In this document: piece by piece, positions 18,556-26,970 of the stretch
Layout: every line of letters starts with the position of its first letter
How positions within the stretch are numbered: the stretch's first letter is position 1
Assembly: GCF_049673105.1 (NCBI RefSeq)
Contig: NZ_JBATXG010000021.1
Span: 49,893 to 113,892 of the forward strand
From: Castellaniella sp049673105
GTDB taxonomy: Bacteria > Pseudomonadota > Gammaproteobacteria > Burkholderiales > Burkholderiaceae_B
Length of the DNA: 64,000 bases
Direction of reading: 5' to 3'
Position numbers and translations under genes: made by a program
The notes under the pieces: model-generated
Told to the model about the DNA's origin: nothing
Database searches by the model: none
The model's input: only the letters and a program-made list of their open reading frames with translations

Positions 18556-18580
18556 AGGCGGCCCTTTGGCCGCCTTTTTA
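18556..18580 (+). terminator. Intrinsic terminator after the RlmL-like gene
   Basis: AGGCGGCC (18556-18563) pairs with GGCCGCCT (18568-18575) around a CTTT loop and is followed by TTTTA. It closes the leuS-to-methyltransferase run and insulates the next promoter. Confidence 0.85.
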
Positions 18581-18612
18581 CAACAGCCCGTCCACTGGCC
18601 CTGCCTCGATGC

Positions 18613-18653
18613 TTGCTTTTTGACTAGGGAAAACCCTATAATAGGGTTAACCC
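18613..18653 (+). promoter_or_regulatory. Promoter with three overlapping inverted repeats
   Basis: A consensus TATAAT occupies 18637-18642, with TTGCTT at 18613-18618 as the likely -35 (18-base spacer). The -10 is embedded in alternating blocks: TAGGG (18625-18629), AAAA, CCCTA (18634-18638), TAA, TAGGG (18642-18646), TTAA, CCC (18651-18653). Neighbouring blocks make three overlapping dyads, the best being AACCCTAT and ATAGGGTT (18632-18639 and 18641-18648) around one base. A repressor there would block RNA polymerase. It lies 36 bases before the start of the 61-aa protein. Confidence 0.6.
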
Positions 18654-18688
18654 GAGCGAAACGCTCTCACCACGCCAAGAGGCCTGCC

Positions 18689-18874
18689 ATGAAAAACCTG
18701 AACTCTGATATTCGCCTGACCGACGCTCTGGAACGCCAACTGCTGGCCCAAGCCATCGAATCGCAGCAGGCTTATGCTCTGGATCGCGCCGTCAAGCAGT
18801 TCTTCCAGAAGATCATCAGCTTTTTCAAGGCCCCCAAGACCAGCATGCACCACAAAGTGAGCACCGCTCACTGA
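18689..18874 (+). CDS. Small 61-residue protein of unknown function
   Basis: The frame encodes MKNLNSDIRLTDALERQL followed by a glutamine/alanine-rich helix, a KQFFQKIISFF amphipathic stretch (about residues 36-46) and a basic tail. I do not recognise a family. Support for a real gene is strong: its own promoter just upstream, an AAGAGG ribosome binding site, and a terminator 29 bases after its stop, making it a self-contained transcription unit. The FF-rich basic amphipathic segment could bind a membrane or a partner protein; that is speculation. The frame is open further upstream to 18353, but that part runs through the preceding gene and terminator. Confidence 0.75.
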   Translation: MKNLNSDIRLTDALERQLLAQAIESQQAYALDRAVKQFFQKIISFFKAPKTSMHHKVSTAH

Positions 18875-18902
18875 TCGCGCGAGCCGCTTAGGGTTTTGCT
18901 GC

Positions 18903-18933
18903 AAGGCCGCCTCGATCAGGCGGCCTTTCTCTT
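18903..18933 (+). terminator. Intrinsic terminator of the 61-aa protein gene
   Basis: AAGGCCGCCT (18903-18912) pairs perfectly with AGGCGGCCTT (18918-18927) around a CGATC loop and is followed by TCTCTTGTT. The 10-bp GC-rich stem is strong although the T-run is interrupted. Confidence 0.78.
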
Positions 18934-19031
18934 GTTCCTCATCTTCCCGCACCACTGCGCATGGGCGCCGCATCGCATGAGCGGCAAACCAAGACATGGG
19001 ATAATGGAGCGCTTTTTCGCCTGCCGCCGCC

Positions 19032-19553
19032 ATGTCCGATACCCATACCGCTCCTGCCATTCCCACCGCCCCTTCCCGTCTACGCCGTTTTGCCTGCATG
19101 ATGTACGAAGGCGTGCTGCTGTTCGGCGTCATCTTCCTGGCTGGTTATCTATTTGACACCCTGACGCAAAGCCGCAGCGGCCTGATGCTGCGCCATGCCC
19201 GCCAAGGGTTTCTGTTTCTTGCCATGGGCGTGTATTTTCTGGCCTGCTGGCGCCGAGGCGGCCAGACGCTGCCCATGAAAACCTGGAATATCCGCCTGAC
19301 CGACCGGGGCGGCCAGCCGCTGCGTGGCACACGCATGGCGCTGCGCTATGTATTGCTGTGGCCGCTGCCGCTGCTGACCGCGCTGCTGATCGGCGCCCTG
19401 TCGCAAGCCTTTGGCTGGCCCTCGCTGGATCTGCTGATCGTGGCGGCGCCTTTTTCGATCTTCATCTGGACCTGGTTCGATCCGCACGGTCAATTCCTGC
19501 ATGACCGCCTGCTGGGCACCGAACTGCATGATCTACGACTGTCCACACCATGA
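19032..19553 (+). CDS. RDD family membrane protein
   Basis: A 173-residue inner membrane protein with the RDD domain: RLRRFACMMYEGVLLFGVIF with the conserved Arg in the first helix, then two further hydrophobic segments and NIRLTDRGGQPLRGTRMALRY, the conserved loop. The last Asp of the signature is in the WFDPHGQFLHDRLLGTEL segment. The molecular function of RDD proteins is mostly unknown, with some linked to ion exchange. The last four bases overlap the start of hslO (ATGA), so the two are translationally coupled. Confidence 0.85.
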   Translation: MSDTHTAPAIPTAPSRLRRFACMMYEGVLLFGVIFLAGYLFDTLTQSRSGLMLRHARQGFLFLAMGVYFLACWRRGGQTLPMKTWNIRLTDRGGQPLRGTRMALRYVLLWPLPLLTALLIGALSQAFGWPSLDLLIVAAPFSIFIWTWFDPHGQFLHDRLLGTELHDLRLSTP

Positions 19554-20485
19554 GCGACCTGCTAAAAAAATATCTGACCACCGATCACAGCACCCGCATT
19601 CAGATTTTGCGGCTGGACGAGTCCTGGCGGACCGGCCTCGCCCACCAGGACCTGCCGCCACGGGTCGCCGGCCTGCTGGGTGAACTGGCGGCTGCCGCCG
19701 TGCTGCTGGCCAGCAACATCAAATTCGACGGCTCGGTGGTCCTGCAGTTGCAGGGCAATGGCCCTGTGCGTCTGATCATGGTGGAATGCACTGCGGACCT
19801 GGCGCTGCGGGCGACGGCCCACGTGCAGGAATCAGCCACAATTCCCGACGACGCCTCTTCTTTGCAAGCACTGCTGAATACCGATGGCCAAGGCCGCTTC
19901 ACGGTGCTGCTGGATCCCGCCGGTCGCCAGGAAGGCTCCACCGCCTACCAGGGCATCGTCCCCCTGGAAGGCGACACCGTGGCGCAGGCGCTGGAATACT
20001 ATATGAAGCATTCCGAACAATTGGACACCCGGCTCTGGCTGGCCGCCGACCAGACCCAGTGCGCCGGCTTGTTGCTGCAACGCATGCCGGGCCATACCGC
20101 CGCCGACGGCGTCCCCGGATCGTCCGATACCGCCGATGCCACCTGGGCCCACTGCCAGGCCTTGGCCGACACGCTCAAGCCTGCTGAACTGCTGGCGGAT
20201 ACGTCCGAAGCCCTGATCCACAAACTGTTCTGGGAAGACGATCTGCTGGCCTTCCCCGACCAGGCGGTGCGCTGGCACTGCCCCTGCACGCGCGAACGCG
20301 TCGCCGGCATGCTACGCGGCCTGGGCCAGGCGGAAATCGACTCCATCCTGGCGGAACAAGGACACGTCCATATCGCCTGCAATTTCTGCGGCAAGCCCTA
20401 CGAATTCGACGCCGTGGATTGCGCCAGCCTGTTCCTGAAACCCGCCGAACACCTGCAAGCGCCGGGTTCAAGCTCGATCCACTGA
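19550..20485 (+). CDS. hslO: Redox-regulated holdase chaperone Hsp33
   Basis: A 311-residue cytoplasmic chaperone activated by oxidation plus heat. The zinc-binding redox switch is intact: Cys244-Pro-Cys246 and Cys277-Asn-Phe-Cys280, the CxC and CxxC pairs of Hsp33. The N-terminal substrate-binding domain has GLLGELAAAAVLLASNIKFDG and LQLQGNGPVRL, typical of the family. The start codon overlaps the RDD gene stop. Length is slightly above E. coli Hsp33 (292), with an extra C-terminal tail. Confidence 0.95.
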   Translation: MSDLLKKYLTTDHSTRIQILRLDESWRTGLAHQDLPPRVAGLLGELAAAAVLLASNIKFDGSVVLQLQGNGPVRLIMVECTADLALRATAHVQESATIPDDASSLQALLNTDGQGRFTVLLDPAGRQEGSTAYQGIVPLEGDTVAQALEYYMKHSEQLDTRLWLAADQTQCAGLLLQRMPGHTAADGVPGSSDTADATWAHCQALADTLKPAELLADTSEALIHKLFWEDDLLAFPDQAVRWHCPCTRERVAGMLRGLGQAEIDSILAEQGHVHIACNFCGKPYEFDAVDCASLFLKPAEHLQAPGSSSIH

Positions 20486-20590
20486 CCTCCGCGCATGCTT
20501 TTGTCATAGCGGGGTATCCAGACTGCCCCGCGCTGCCGATCCGCGCGATACTGCCCTGCCCGGACCAGACATGACACAAGGCAGGCGCAT

Positions 20591-21571
20591 ATGGCGGATT
20601 CTCCGACCCTCCCGGCAACAGGCTTCGACACGATACCCGCGCGGCATCCCGACATGCGATCCCAGCGCGGCGCGGGCATGGCCGGTTTCCTGGCCGTCCT
20701 GATCCCCGTCCTGAGCCTGGGCATGGGTGGCGTGGAACTGGCCCATTGGATGAATCTGCGCCAGGCGCTCAGCCTGGCCCTGATGGATGCCGCGCGCGCA
20801 GGCGCCACCCGCCAGGCGCGGCCCCAGGCGATTGCCGATGCCTTTGAACAAGGACTGCGCCGGATCCTTGTGCGGCCCGCCGCCCAGGCGCAGGCCTTGC
20901 ATAGCCGGCAGCAAGCGCTGGGCGTGCCGTGGCGGATACATATCCTGCAGCCCGCGCCCGCCGCCTTCCTGGACCACGCGGATGCATCCCTGTCCAGCCT
21001 GCGCCAACCGCCAGGGCAAACGCTGATCCGCAACGATTATCAAGCGCGGCAACACGCGCGCCGCATGGGCCAGGGCTGGCCCCACGGACGAGGGCCGCAA
21101 TCGGGCATGACGATTTTCCAGGCCAATACGCTGCTGATGGATCTCTGGTGGCCGCAAGCGCCGGTGCTGCCCGGCGTATCGGCGATTGTCCGCGCCCTGG
21201 CGCCCCTGCATACGGACCCCATTGGACAGCGCATGATGCAAAGCGGCCATCTGCCCTTTCGGCGGCGCATCCGCATGGCCATGCAGTCCCATCCCGCCGC
21301 CTGGCCGGATCTACCGGATGGCCGGGTAATCCATGCAGCATCCACCGGGACATCCAGGCCCGGCCACGCGCAGACGGAATCAATACCGGACGGCAGCCAG
21401 CCCCCGGAGACCCATACGGGCAATCCCGACGGGGCTTTGCCGCCGGACACGCCAGATAGCGATACAGGCCCGGCCCCCGACGGCGAGCCAGGCGCCGTCC
21501 ATTCCGGACAGGGCGAAGCACACCGCAGCGCTGACGCTGACGGCGATGCGCTGGATAACTGCGCGCCCTGA
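20591..21571 (+). CDS. TadE-like pseudopilin protein, solitary
   Basis: A 326-residue protein. Residues 25-75 contain QRGAGMAGFLAVLIPVLSLG followed by ELAHWMNLRQALSLALMDAARAGAT. This is the TadE/TadG layout: a short charged start, one hydrophobic helix with a glutamate, and an AAR-GAT stretch after it. The rest has no recognisable domain, and the last 80 residues are rich in Pro, Gly, Asp and Thr and probably disordered. An alternative start is the ATG at 20654. No Tad secretion genes are nearby; neighbours are hslO and, convergently, ftsB four bases away. Assignment rests on the helix pattern only. Confidence 0.55.
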   Translation: MADSPTLPATGFDTIPARHPDMRSQRGAGMAGFLAVLIPVLSLGMGGVELAHWMNLRQALSLALMDAARAGATRQARPQAIADAFEQGLRRILVRPAAQAQALHSRQQALGVPWRIHILQPAPAAFLDHADASLSSLRQPPGQTLIRNDYQARQHARRMGQGWPHGRGPQSGMTIFQANTLLMDLWWPQAPVLPGVSAIVRALAPLHTDPIGQRMMQSGHLPFRRRIRMAMQSHPAAWPDLPDGRVIHAASTGTSRPGHAQTESIPDGSQPPETHTGNPDGALPPDTPDSDTGPAPDGEPGAVHSGQGEAHRSADADGDALDNCAP

Positions 21572-21574
21572 AAC

Positions 21575-21862
21575 CTACTGCGCCTTGGGGGGGCGAGGCA
21601 GGACCTGCACGAAATACTCGCCCTCGCGGATCATGTTCAGTTCGTTGCGGGCGCGCTCTTCGAGCGCCGAAATCCCGGTCTTCAGATCCTGGACTTCGGC
21701 CTGCAAAGCATTGTTGCGCGCCATCAGCGCCTGATTATTATCGGTTTCTTGCTGTACCTGCGCCTGCAGGTCACGCACCTGCAGCCAGCCGCCTTTACCC
21801 CACCACAAGGGATACTGGGTAGCAAGCGCCAGAGCCAGCAAGACGAGACTGAGCAGGCGCAT
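21575..21862 (-). CDS. ftsB: Cell division protein FtsB
   Basis: A 95-residue single-pass membrane protein of the divisome FtsQ-FtsL-FtsB complex. It has an N-terminal helix (LLSLVLLALALATQYPLWWG), then a coiled coil rich in Gln, Asn and Leu, and the conserved ARNELNMIREGEYFVQV end. The start is eight bases after the eno stop; eno-ftsB is the conserved order in proteobacteria, so it is very likely co-transcribed. Confidence 0.93.
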   Translation of the reverse strand: MRLLSLVLLALALATQYPLWWGKGGWLQVRDLQAQVQQETDNNQALMARNNALQAEVQDLKTGISALEERARNELNMIREGEYFVQVLPRPPKAQ

Positions 21863-21870
21863 GGCCGCGA

Positions 21871-23157
21871 TCAGCGCAGGTTATAGAACGCCGAGACGCC
21901 CGGGTACGCGGCGACTTCGGCCAGTTCTTCTTCGATGCGCAGCAGCTGGTTGTATTTTGCCGTGCGGTCGGAACGCGACAAGGAACCGGTCTTGATCTGC
22001 ATGGCGTTGGTGGCCACGGCGATGTCGGCGATGGTGGAGTCTTCGGTTTCGCCCGAGCGGTGCGAAATCACGGCCGTGTAACCTGCGCGCTTGGCCATTT
22101 CGATGGCGGCAAAGGTTTCCGTCAGCGTGCCGATCTGATTGATCTTGATGAGGATCGAATTGGCGATGCCCTGGTCGATGCCTTTTTTCAGGATCTTGGT
22201 GTTGGTGACGAACAGATCATCGCCCACCAGCTGGACTTTGCGGCCCAGCTGTTCGGTCAGGATGCGCCAGCCTTCCCAGTCGTCTTCGGCCATGCCGTCT
22301 TCGATGGAGACGATCGGGTATTTATCGCACCAGGACGCCAGCAGATTGGCGAAATCCTGGGAATTCAAGGCAATGCCGCCTTCGCCGGCCAGGTGGTATT
22401 TGCCGTCCCGGTAGAATTCGGAACTGGCGCAGTCCAGACCCAGCACGATCTGGGAACCGGCCTCGTAGCCGGCTGCGCTGATGGCTTTCAGGATCAGTTC
22501 GATGGCCGCTTCGTGGTTGGCGACGTTCGGGGCGAAACCGCCCTCGTCGCCCACCGCCGTGGACATGCCTTGATCGCCGATGATCTTTTTCAGGGCGTGG
22601 AAGACTTCAGCGCCCATGCGCAGGGCTTCGCGAAAACTGGATGCGCCCACCGGCAGGATCATGAATTCCTGCAGGTCCAGAGTGTTGTTGGCATGCGCCC
22701 CGCCGTTGATGACGTTCATCATGGGCACGGGCATCTGCATCGGGCCGCTGCCGCCGAAATAGCGGTACAGCGACAGGCCGGAGTCGTCGGCGGCGGCCTT
22801 GGCCACCGCCATGCTGGCGGCCAGAATGGCGTTGGCGCCCAGGCGGCTTTTATCGTCGGTGCCGTCCAGTTCGATCAGGGTGCGGTCGATAAAGGCCTGT
22901 TCTTGGGCGTCCAGGCCCATCAAGGCCTCGGAAATTTCAGTATTGATGTGTTCCACTGCCCGCAGCACACCTTTGCCCAGGTAGCGGGCCTTGTCCCCGT
23001 CACGCAGCTCGATGGCTTCGCGCGCGCCGGTCGATGCGCCCGACGGCACGGCGGCCCGACCCATGGCGCCGGATTCCAGCAGGACGTCGCATTCTACGGT
23101 GGGGTTACCGCGCGAATCCAGAATTTCGCGCCCGATGATGTCTACGATTGCACTCAT
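21871..23157 (-). CDS. eno: Enolase
   Basis: A 428-residue glycolytic enzyme converting 2-phosphoglycerate to phosphoenolpyruvate. It contains AVPSGASTGAREAIELRDGD near residue 36, the signature ILIKINQIGTLTE, and SHRSGETEDSTIADIAV around the substrate loop. Metal-binding acidic residues lie in VLGLDCASSEF and SIEDGMAEDDWEGW. Length and start (MSAIVDIIGREILDSRGNPT) are canonical. It lies downstream of kdsA beyond a hairpin terminator, so it may have its own promoter in 23158-23199. Confidence 0.98.
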   Translation of the reverse strand: MSAIVDIIGREILDSRGNPTVECDVLLESGAMGRAAVPSGASTGAREAIELRDGDKARYLGKGVLRAVEHINTEISEALMGLDAQEQAFIDRTLIELDGTDDKSRLGANAILAASMAVAKAAADDSGLSLYRYFGGSGPMQMPVPMMNVINGGAHANNTLDLQEFMILPVGASSFREALRMGAEVFHALKKIIGDQGMSTAVGDEGGFAPNVANHEAAIELILKAISAAGYEAGSQIVLGLDCASSEFYRDGKYHLAGEGGIALNSQDFANLLASWCDKYPIVSIEDGMAEDDWEGWRILTEQLGRKVQLVGDDLFVTNTKILKKGIDQGIANSILIKINQIGTLTETFAAIEMAKRAGYTAVISHRSGETEDSTIADIAVATNAMQIKTGSLSRSDRTAKYNQLLRIEEELAEVAAYPGVSAFYNLR

Positions 23158-23197
23158 GCTATGACCGTCCTGCCTGTGTTGGATGGGTGGGTGGGGA

Positions 23198-23231
23198 TAA
23201 CAAATGAAACCCCGCTATTGTAGCGGGGTTT
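23198..23231 (-). terminator. Hairpin terminator between kdsA and eno
   Basis: AAACCCCGCTA (23207-23217) and TAGCGGGGTTT (23221-23231) make a perfect 11-bp stem with a TTG loop. On the minus strand the stem is followed by CATTTG, so with its own TTT it has a short U-rich end. It lies 72 bases after the kdsA stop and would reduce read-through from pyrG-kdsA into eno. Confidence 0.7.
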
Positions 23232-23302
23232 CCCTGAGTTGCGCCCCGTACCTGAAGTATGCACTGCAGGGACAGGACATCCGCCGCCGGCGGCGCAAAA
23301 CG

Positions 23303-24154
23303 CTACAGAACCAGATTCAGCGCCCCGTCCTGCTTGACGCAGCGGTCCAGCGCCACCAGGGTTTCCAGCAGCACTCGCATCTTGTCCAGCGGCACGGCGT
23401 TGGGGCCATCGGACAGGGCCTTGGCGGGATCCGGGTGCGTTTCCATGAACACCCCGGCCACGCCCACCGCGACGGCGGCGCGCGCCAGCACCGGCACGAA
23501 TTCGCGCTGTCCACCGGAACTGGTCCCCTGCCCGCCGGGCAACTGCACCGAATGGGTGGCGTCGAACACCACCGGGCAATGCGTATCGCGCATGATGGCC
23601 AGGGACCGCATGTCGGACACCAGATTGTGATAGCCGAAGGATGCGCCGCGTTCGCAGACCAGGATGCTCTGTCCGTCGCCACCCGCCTGGATCGCGGCAT
23701 CGCGGGCCTTGGCCACCACCTGCTTCATGTCTTCAGGCGCCAGAAACTGGCCTTTCTTGATATTGACGGGCTTGAGCGTCGCGGCGCAGGCCTGGATGAA
23801 GTCCGTCTGGCGGCACAGAAAGGCGGGGGTCTGCAGCACATCGACGACGGCGGCGACCTCGCGGGCCTGACCGATTTCATGCACATCGGTCAGCACCGGC
23901 ACGCCCAGTTGCCGGCGCACGTCTTCCAGGATCTTCAGGCCCTCGTCCATGCCCGGCCCCCGGAAGGAGGCGCCGGAACTGCGGTTGGCCTTATCGAAAG
24001 AGCTTTTGTAGATAAAGGGAATACCCAGCGCCCGCGTCATTTCCTGCAGAATGCCGGCGGTTTCAAAGGCCAGTTCGCGCGATTCAATCACGCAGGGGCC
24101 GGCGATCAGAAACAGCGGCTGATCCTGACCCGCCTGGAAATGACACAGTTGCAT
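23303..24154 (-). CDS. kdsA: 3-deoxy-8-phosphooctulonate synthase (KDO-8-phosphate synthase)
   Basis: A 283-residue enzyme that condenses phosphoenolpyruvate with arabinose 5-phosphate to make KDO-8-phosphate for LPS inner core. LFLIAGPCVIES at the N terminus, FIYKSSFDKANRSS and VFDATHSVQLPGGQG are family signatures. A longer frame starts at 24244 inside pyrG, but MQLCHFQAG at 24154 is the normal start and follows the pyrG stop by four bases. Gene order pyrG-kdsA-eno-ftsB is standard in betaproteobacteria. Confidence 0.97.
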   Translation of the reverse strand: MQLCHFQAGQDQPLFLIAGPCVIESRELAFETAGILQEMTRALGIPFIYKSSFDKANRSSGASFRGPGMDEGLKILEDVRRQLGVPVLTDVHEIGQAREVAAVVDVLQTPAFLCRQTDFIQACAATLKPVNIKKGQFLAPEDMKQVVAKARDAAIQAGGDGQSILVCERGASFGYHNLVSDMRSLAIMRDTHCPVVFDATHSVQLPGGQGTSSGGQREFVPVLARAAVAVGVAGVFMETHPDPAKALSDGPNAVPLDKMRVLLETLVALDRCVKQDGALNLVL

Positions 24155-24158
24155 GGTT

Positions 24159-25820
24159 CTACCCCTTTGTGTGCTGGCTGGCCCGGTTTTTCTGGTAGGC
24201 CAGCGCCGCCTGGATGTAGCTGGAGAACAGCGGATGGCCGTCACGCGGCGTGGACGTGAATTCCGGATGGAACTGCACCCCCATGAACCACGGGTGGCTG
24301 GGAATTTCCATGATTTCCGGCAGATTTTCCGTAGGCGTGCGGGCGCTGATGACCAGGCCGGCTTCTTCCAGGCGGTTCACGTAGACGTTGTTGACTTCGT
24401 AGCGGTGGCGGTGGCGTTCGTTGACTTCGGCCCCGTAGATGTCAAAAGCGCGGGTGCCGGGCTTCACCGGGCAGCGCTGCGCGCCCTTGCGCATGGTGCC
24501 GCCCATATCGGATGCGGCGTCGCGCTTTTCGATCTTGCCCTCGCGGTCTTGCCATTCAGTGATCAGCGCCACCACCGGGTGAGGCGCCGAGGGATCGAAT
24601 TCCGTGCTGTTGGCCCCGCCCAGGCCCGCCACATGACGGGCGAATTCGACCACGGCCAGTTGCATGCCCAGGCAGATGCCCAAATAGGGAATGCCATGCT
24701 CGCGAGCATACTGGATGGCCTTGATCTTGCCTTCGGTGCCGCGCTTGCCGAAACCGCCCGGCACCAGGATGGCGTCCAATCCCACCAGGCAGCCGGTCCC
24801 CTGGGTTTCGATTTCCTCGGAATCCAGATACTCGATGTGCACCCGGGAATGCGTGTGGATACCGGCGTGCACCAGGGCTTCGGACAAGGATTTGTAGGAT
24901 TCGGTCAGATCGACATATTTGCCGACCATGCCGATGGTGATGGCTTCGCTGGGATTTTCCAGATCGCGCACCAGGCGATCCCAGACCGTCAGGTCGGCGG
25001 GCGGCGGCGTGATGGCCAGCGCGTCGCACACCAGGCTGTCCAGGCCTTGCTCGTGCAGCATGGCGGGGATCTTGTAGATGGAATCTGCGTCCCAGACGGA
25101 AATCACCGCATCCAGGGGCACATTAGAAAAGAGGGAGATCTTGGCCCGTTCGTCGTCCGGCACCGGGCGATCGGCGCGGCACAGCAGCGCATTGGGATAG
25201 ATGCCGATTTCGCGCAGCTTTTGCACGGAATGCTGAGTGGGCTTGGTTTTCAGTTCGCCTGCGGAGGCAATGAAGGGCACCAGCGTCAGGTGCACAAAAG
25301 CGCACTGATTGCGGCCCAGGCGCAGACTCATCTGGCGCACGGCTTCCAGGAAGGGCAGCGATTCGATGTCGCCCACCGTTCCGCCGATTTCCACGATGGC
25401 GATGTCGGCCTGGCCGTCATAGGCGGCTTTGGCGCCCCGCGCGATGAAATCCTGGATTTCATTGGTGATGTGGGGAATGACCTGCACGGTCTTGCCCAGG
25501 TAATCGCCCCGGCGTTCCTTGCGCAGCACCGATTCGTAGATCTGGCCGGTCGTGAAGTTGTTGACCTTGTGCATGCGGGCCGACACGAATCGTTCGTAAT
25601 GGCCCAGATCCAGGTCGGTTTCGGCGCCGTCTTCGGTGACGAAGACCTCGCCATGCTGAAAGGGGCTCATGGTGCCCGGATCCACGTTGATGTAGGGATC
25701 CAGCTTCAGCATGGTGACCCGCAGCCCGCGGGATTCCAGGATCGCGGCGAGCGATGCCGCAGCAATGCCTTTGCCCAGGGAGGAGACAACGCCCCCTGTG
25801 ACGAATACGTATTTGGTCAT
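24159..25820 (-). CDS. pyrG: CTP synthase
   Basis: A 553-residue enzyme making CTP from UTP with glutamine-derived ammonia. The N-terminal synthetase domain begins TKYVFVTGGVVSSLGKGIAA, with the P-loop-like GKG. The C-terminal class I glutamine amidotransferase domain has the nucleophile Cys383 in GICLGMQLAVVEFARHV and the His-Pro-Glu end in VQFHPEFTSTPRDGHPL. Length is normal (about 545-555). Upstream 25821-26037 separates it from the divergent hydrolase gene and should hold its promoter, but no clear hexamers were recognised. Confidence 0.98.
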   Translation of the reverse strand: MTKYVFVTGGVVSSLGKGIAAASLAAILESRGLRVTMLKLDPYINVDPGTMSPFQHGEVFVTEDGAETDLDLGHYERFVSARMHKVNNFTTGQIYESVLRKERRGDYLGKTVQVIPHITNEIQDFIARGAKAAYDGQADIAIVEIGGTVGDIESLPFLEAVRQMSLRLGRNQCAFVHLTLVPFIASAGELKTKPTQHSVQKLREIGIYPNALLCRADRPVPDDERAKISLFSNVPLDAVISVWDADSIYKIPAMLHEQGLDSLVCDALAITPPPADLTVWDRLVRDLENPSEAITIGMVGKYVDLTESYKSLSEALVHAGIHTHSRVHIEYLDSEEIETQGTGCLVGLDAILVPGGFGKRGTEGKIKAIQYAREHGIPYLGICLGMQLAVVEFARHVAGLGGANSTEFDPSAPHPVVALITEWQDREGKIEKRDAASDMGGTMRKGAQRCPVKPGTRAFDIYGAEVNERHRHRYEVNNVYVNRLEEAGLVISARTPTENLPEIMEIPSHPWFMGVQFHPEFTSTPRDGHPLFSSYIQAALAYQKNRASQHTKG

Positions 25821-26037
25821 TTCTATAGGAGCCCGGTGTGGACGGGCGCAGCGGGAAATTGAGATTATAACCGCTTCGATCCGGCTGCCGGGAGGCTTGC
25901 AAAAGGCAACGATACCCAGCGCGTCGGCATGACGCGTTTGCCCCGCTCGCGCTCAATGGACAGAGCGGCGCTTTACGGCGTGGCCTGACTCACCTACCAT
26001 GATTCCAGCACCCATCCATGATGGTCGGGAGAACGCC

Positions 26038-26925
26038 ATGACCAGGTTGACTGCGAAAGACTTCGCACCGGAACTGCTGGAACTCTATGATTTCTACGCG
26101 CACGGGCTGATCGACCGGCGTGAATTCCTGCACCGGGCGGCCCGCTATGCCGCTGGGGGACTCAGCGCCACCGCCCTGCTGGCCACGCTATCGCCCGATT
26201 ACGCATTGGCCGGGCAGGTGTCCTTCACCGATCCGGACATTCTGGCCGAATACATCCACTACCCTTCCCCCAAGGGCAACGGCACGGTGCGCGCCTATCT
26301 GGTGCGCCCTGCCAAGGCCTCGGGCAAGATCCCCGGCGTCGTGGTGGTACACGAAAACCGCGGCCTGAACCCCTATATCGAAGACGTCGCCCGGCGGCTG
26401 GCCAAGGCCGGTTTCCTGGCGCTGGCGCCCGATGGACTCAGTTCCAAGGGCGGCTACCCCGGCAACGACGATCTGGGCCGCGAACTGCAGCAGCAGATCG
26501 ACCCCGTCAAGCTGATGAATGATTTCTTCGCCGCCATCGAATTTCTGCCGACCGGGGCCGGATCGACGGGCAAGACCGGCATCATCGGTTTCTGCTACGG
26601 CGGCGGGGTCTGCAACGCAGCCGCCGTCGCCTACCCCGAACTGGCGGCAGCCGTGCCGTTCTACGGCATGCAAGCCCGCACTGAAGACGTGCCTCGCATC
26701 CAGGCGCCGCTACTGCTGCACTATGCCGGCCTGGACACCCGCGTCAATGCAGGCTGGCCGGCCTACGAAGCAGCGCTGAAGGCCGGCGGCAAAACCTACG
26801 AAGCCCACCTCTACCCCGGCGTGAACCACGGTTTCCACAACGATTCGACCCCACGCTACGACAAGGATGCGGCGGAACTGGCCTGGAACCGCAGCATCGC
26901 CTGGTTCAAGCGCTGGCTGGCGTAG
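26038..26925 (+). CDS. Dienelactone hydrolase family protein with Tat-like N terminus (YghX-like)
   Basis: A 295-residue alpha/beta hydrolase. The nucleophile is Cys186 in GFCYGGGV, the acid lies in HYAGLDTRVN and the histidine in YPGVNHGFHND, the Cys-Asp-His triad of dienelactone hydrolases. Residues 27-31 read RREFL, followed by a weakly hydrophobic alanine/glycine/leucine stretch to about 58, resembling a twin-arginine signal placed after 26 leading residues, as in E. coli YghX. The frame is open back to 25999, but the ATG at 26038 gives the family start. The substrate is unknown. Neighbours do not form an aromatic degradation pathway. Confidence 0.85.
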   Translation: MTRLTAKDFAPELLELYDFYAHGLIDRREFLHRAARYAAGGLSATALLATLSPDYALAGQVSFTDPDILAEYIHYPSPKGNGTVRAYLVRPAKASGKIPGVVVVHENRGLNPYIEDVARRLAKAGFLALAPDGLSSKGGYPGNDDLGRELQQQIDPVKLMNDFFAAIEFLPTGAGSTGKTGIIGFCYGGGVCNAAAVAYPELAAAVPFYGMQARTEDVPRIQAPLLLHYAGLDTRVNAGWPAYEAALKAGGKTYEAHLYPGVNHGFHNDSTPRYDKDAAELAWNRSIAWFKRWLA

Positions 26926-26970
26926 CGGACGCGCCGCCGCCACGACAGCCAGACTTATGCCTTGTCGCGA

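Noticed and set aside
18620..18642. TTGACT followed by TATAAT, considered as the promoter of the 61-aa gene
   Set aside because: The spacer is only 11 bases, too short for sigma-70; TTGCTT at 18613 with 18 bases is the better -35.
24153..25862. 569-codon plus-strand frame antisense to pyrG
   Set aside because: Mirror of CTP synthase codon bias; His/Gln/Gly-rich, with no domain.
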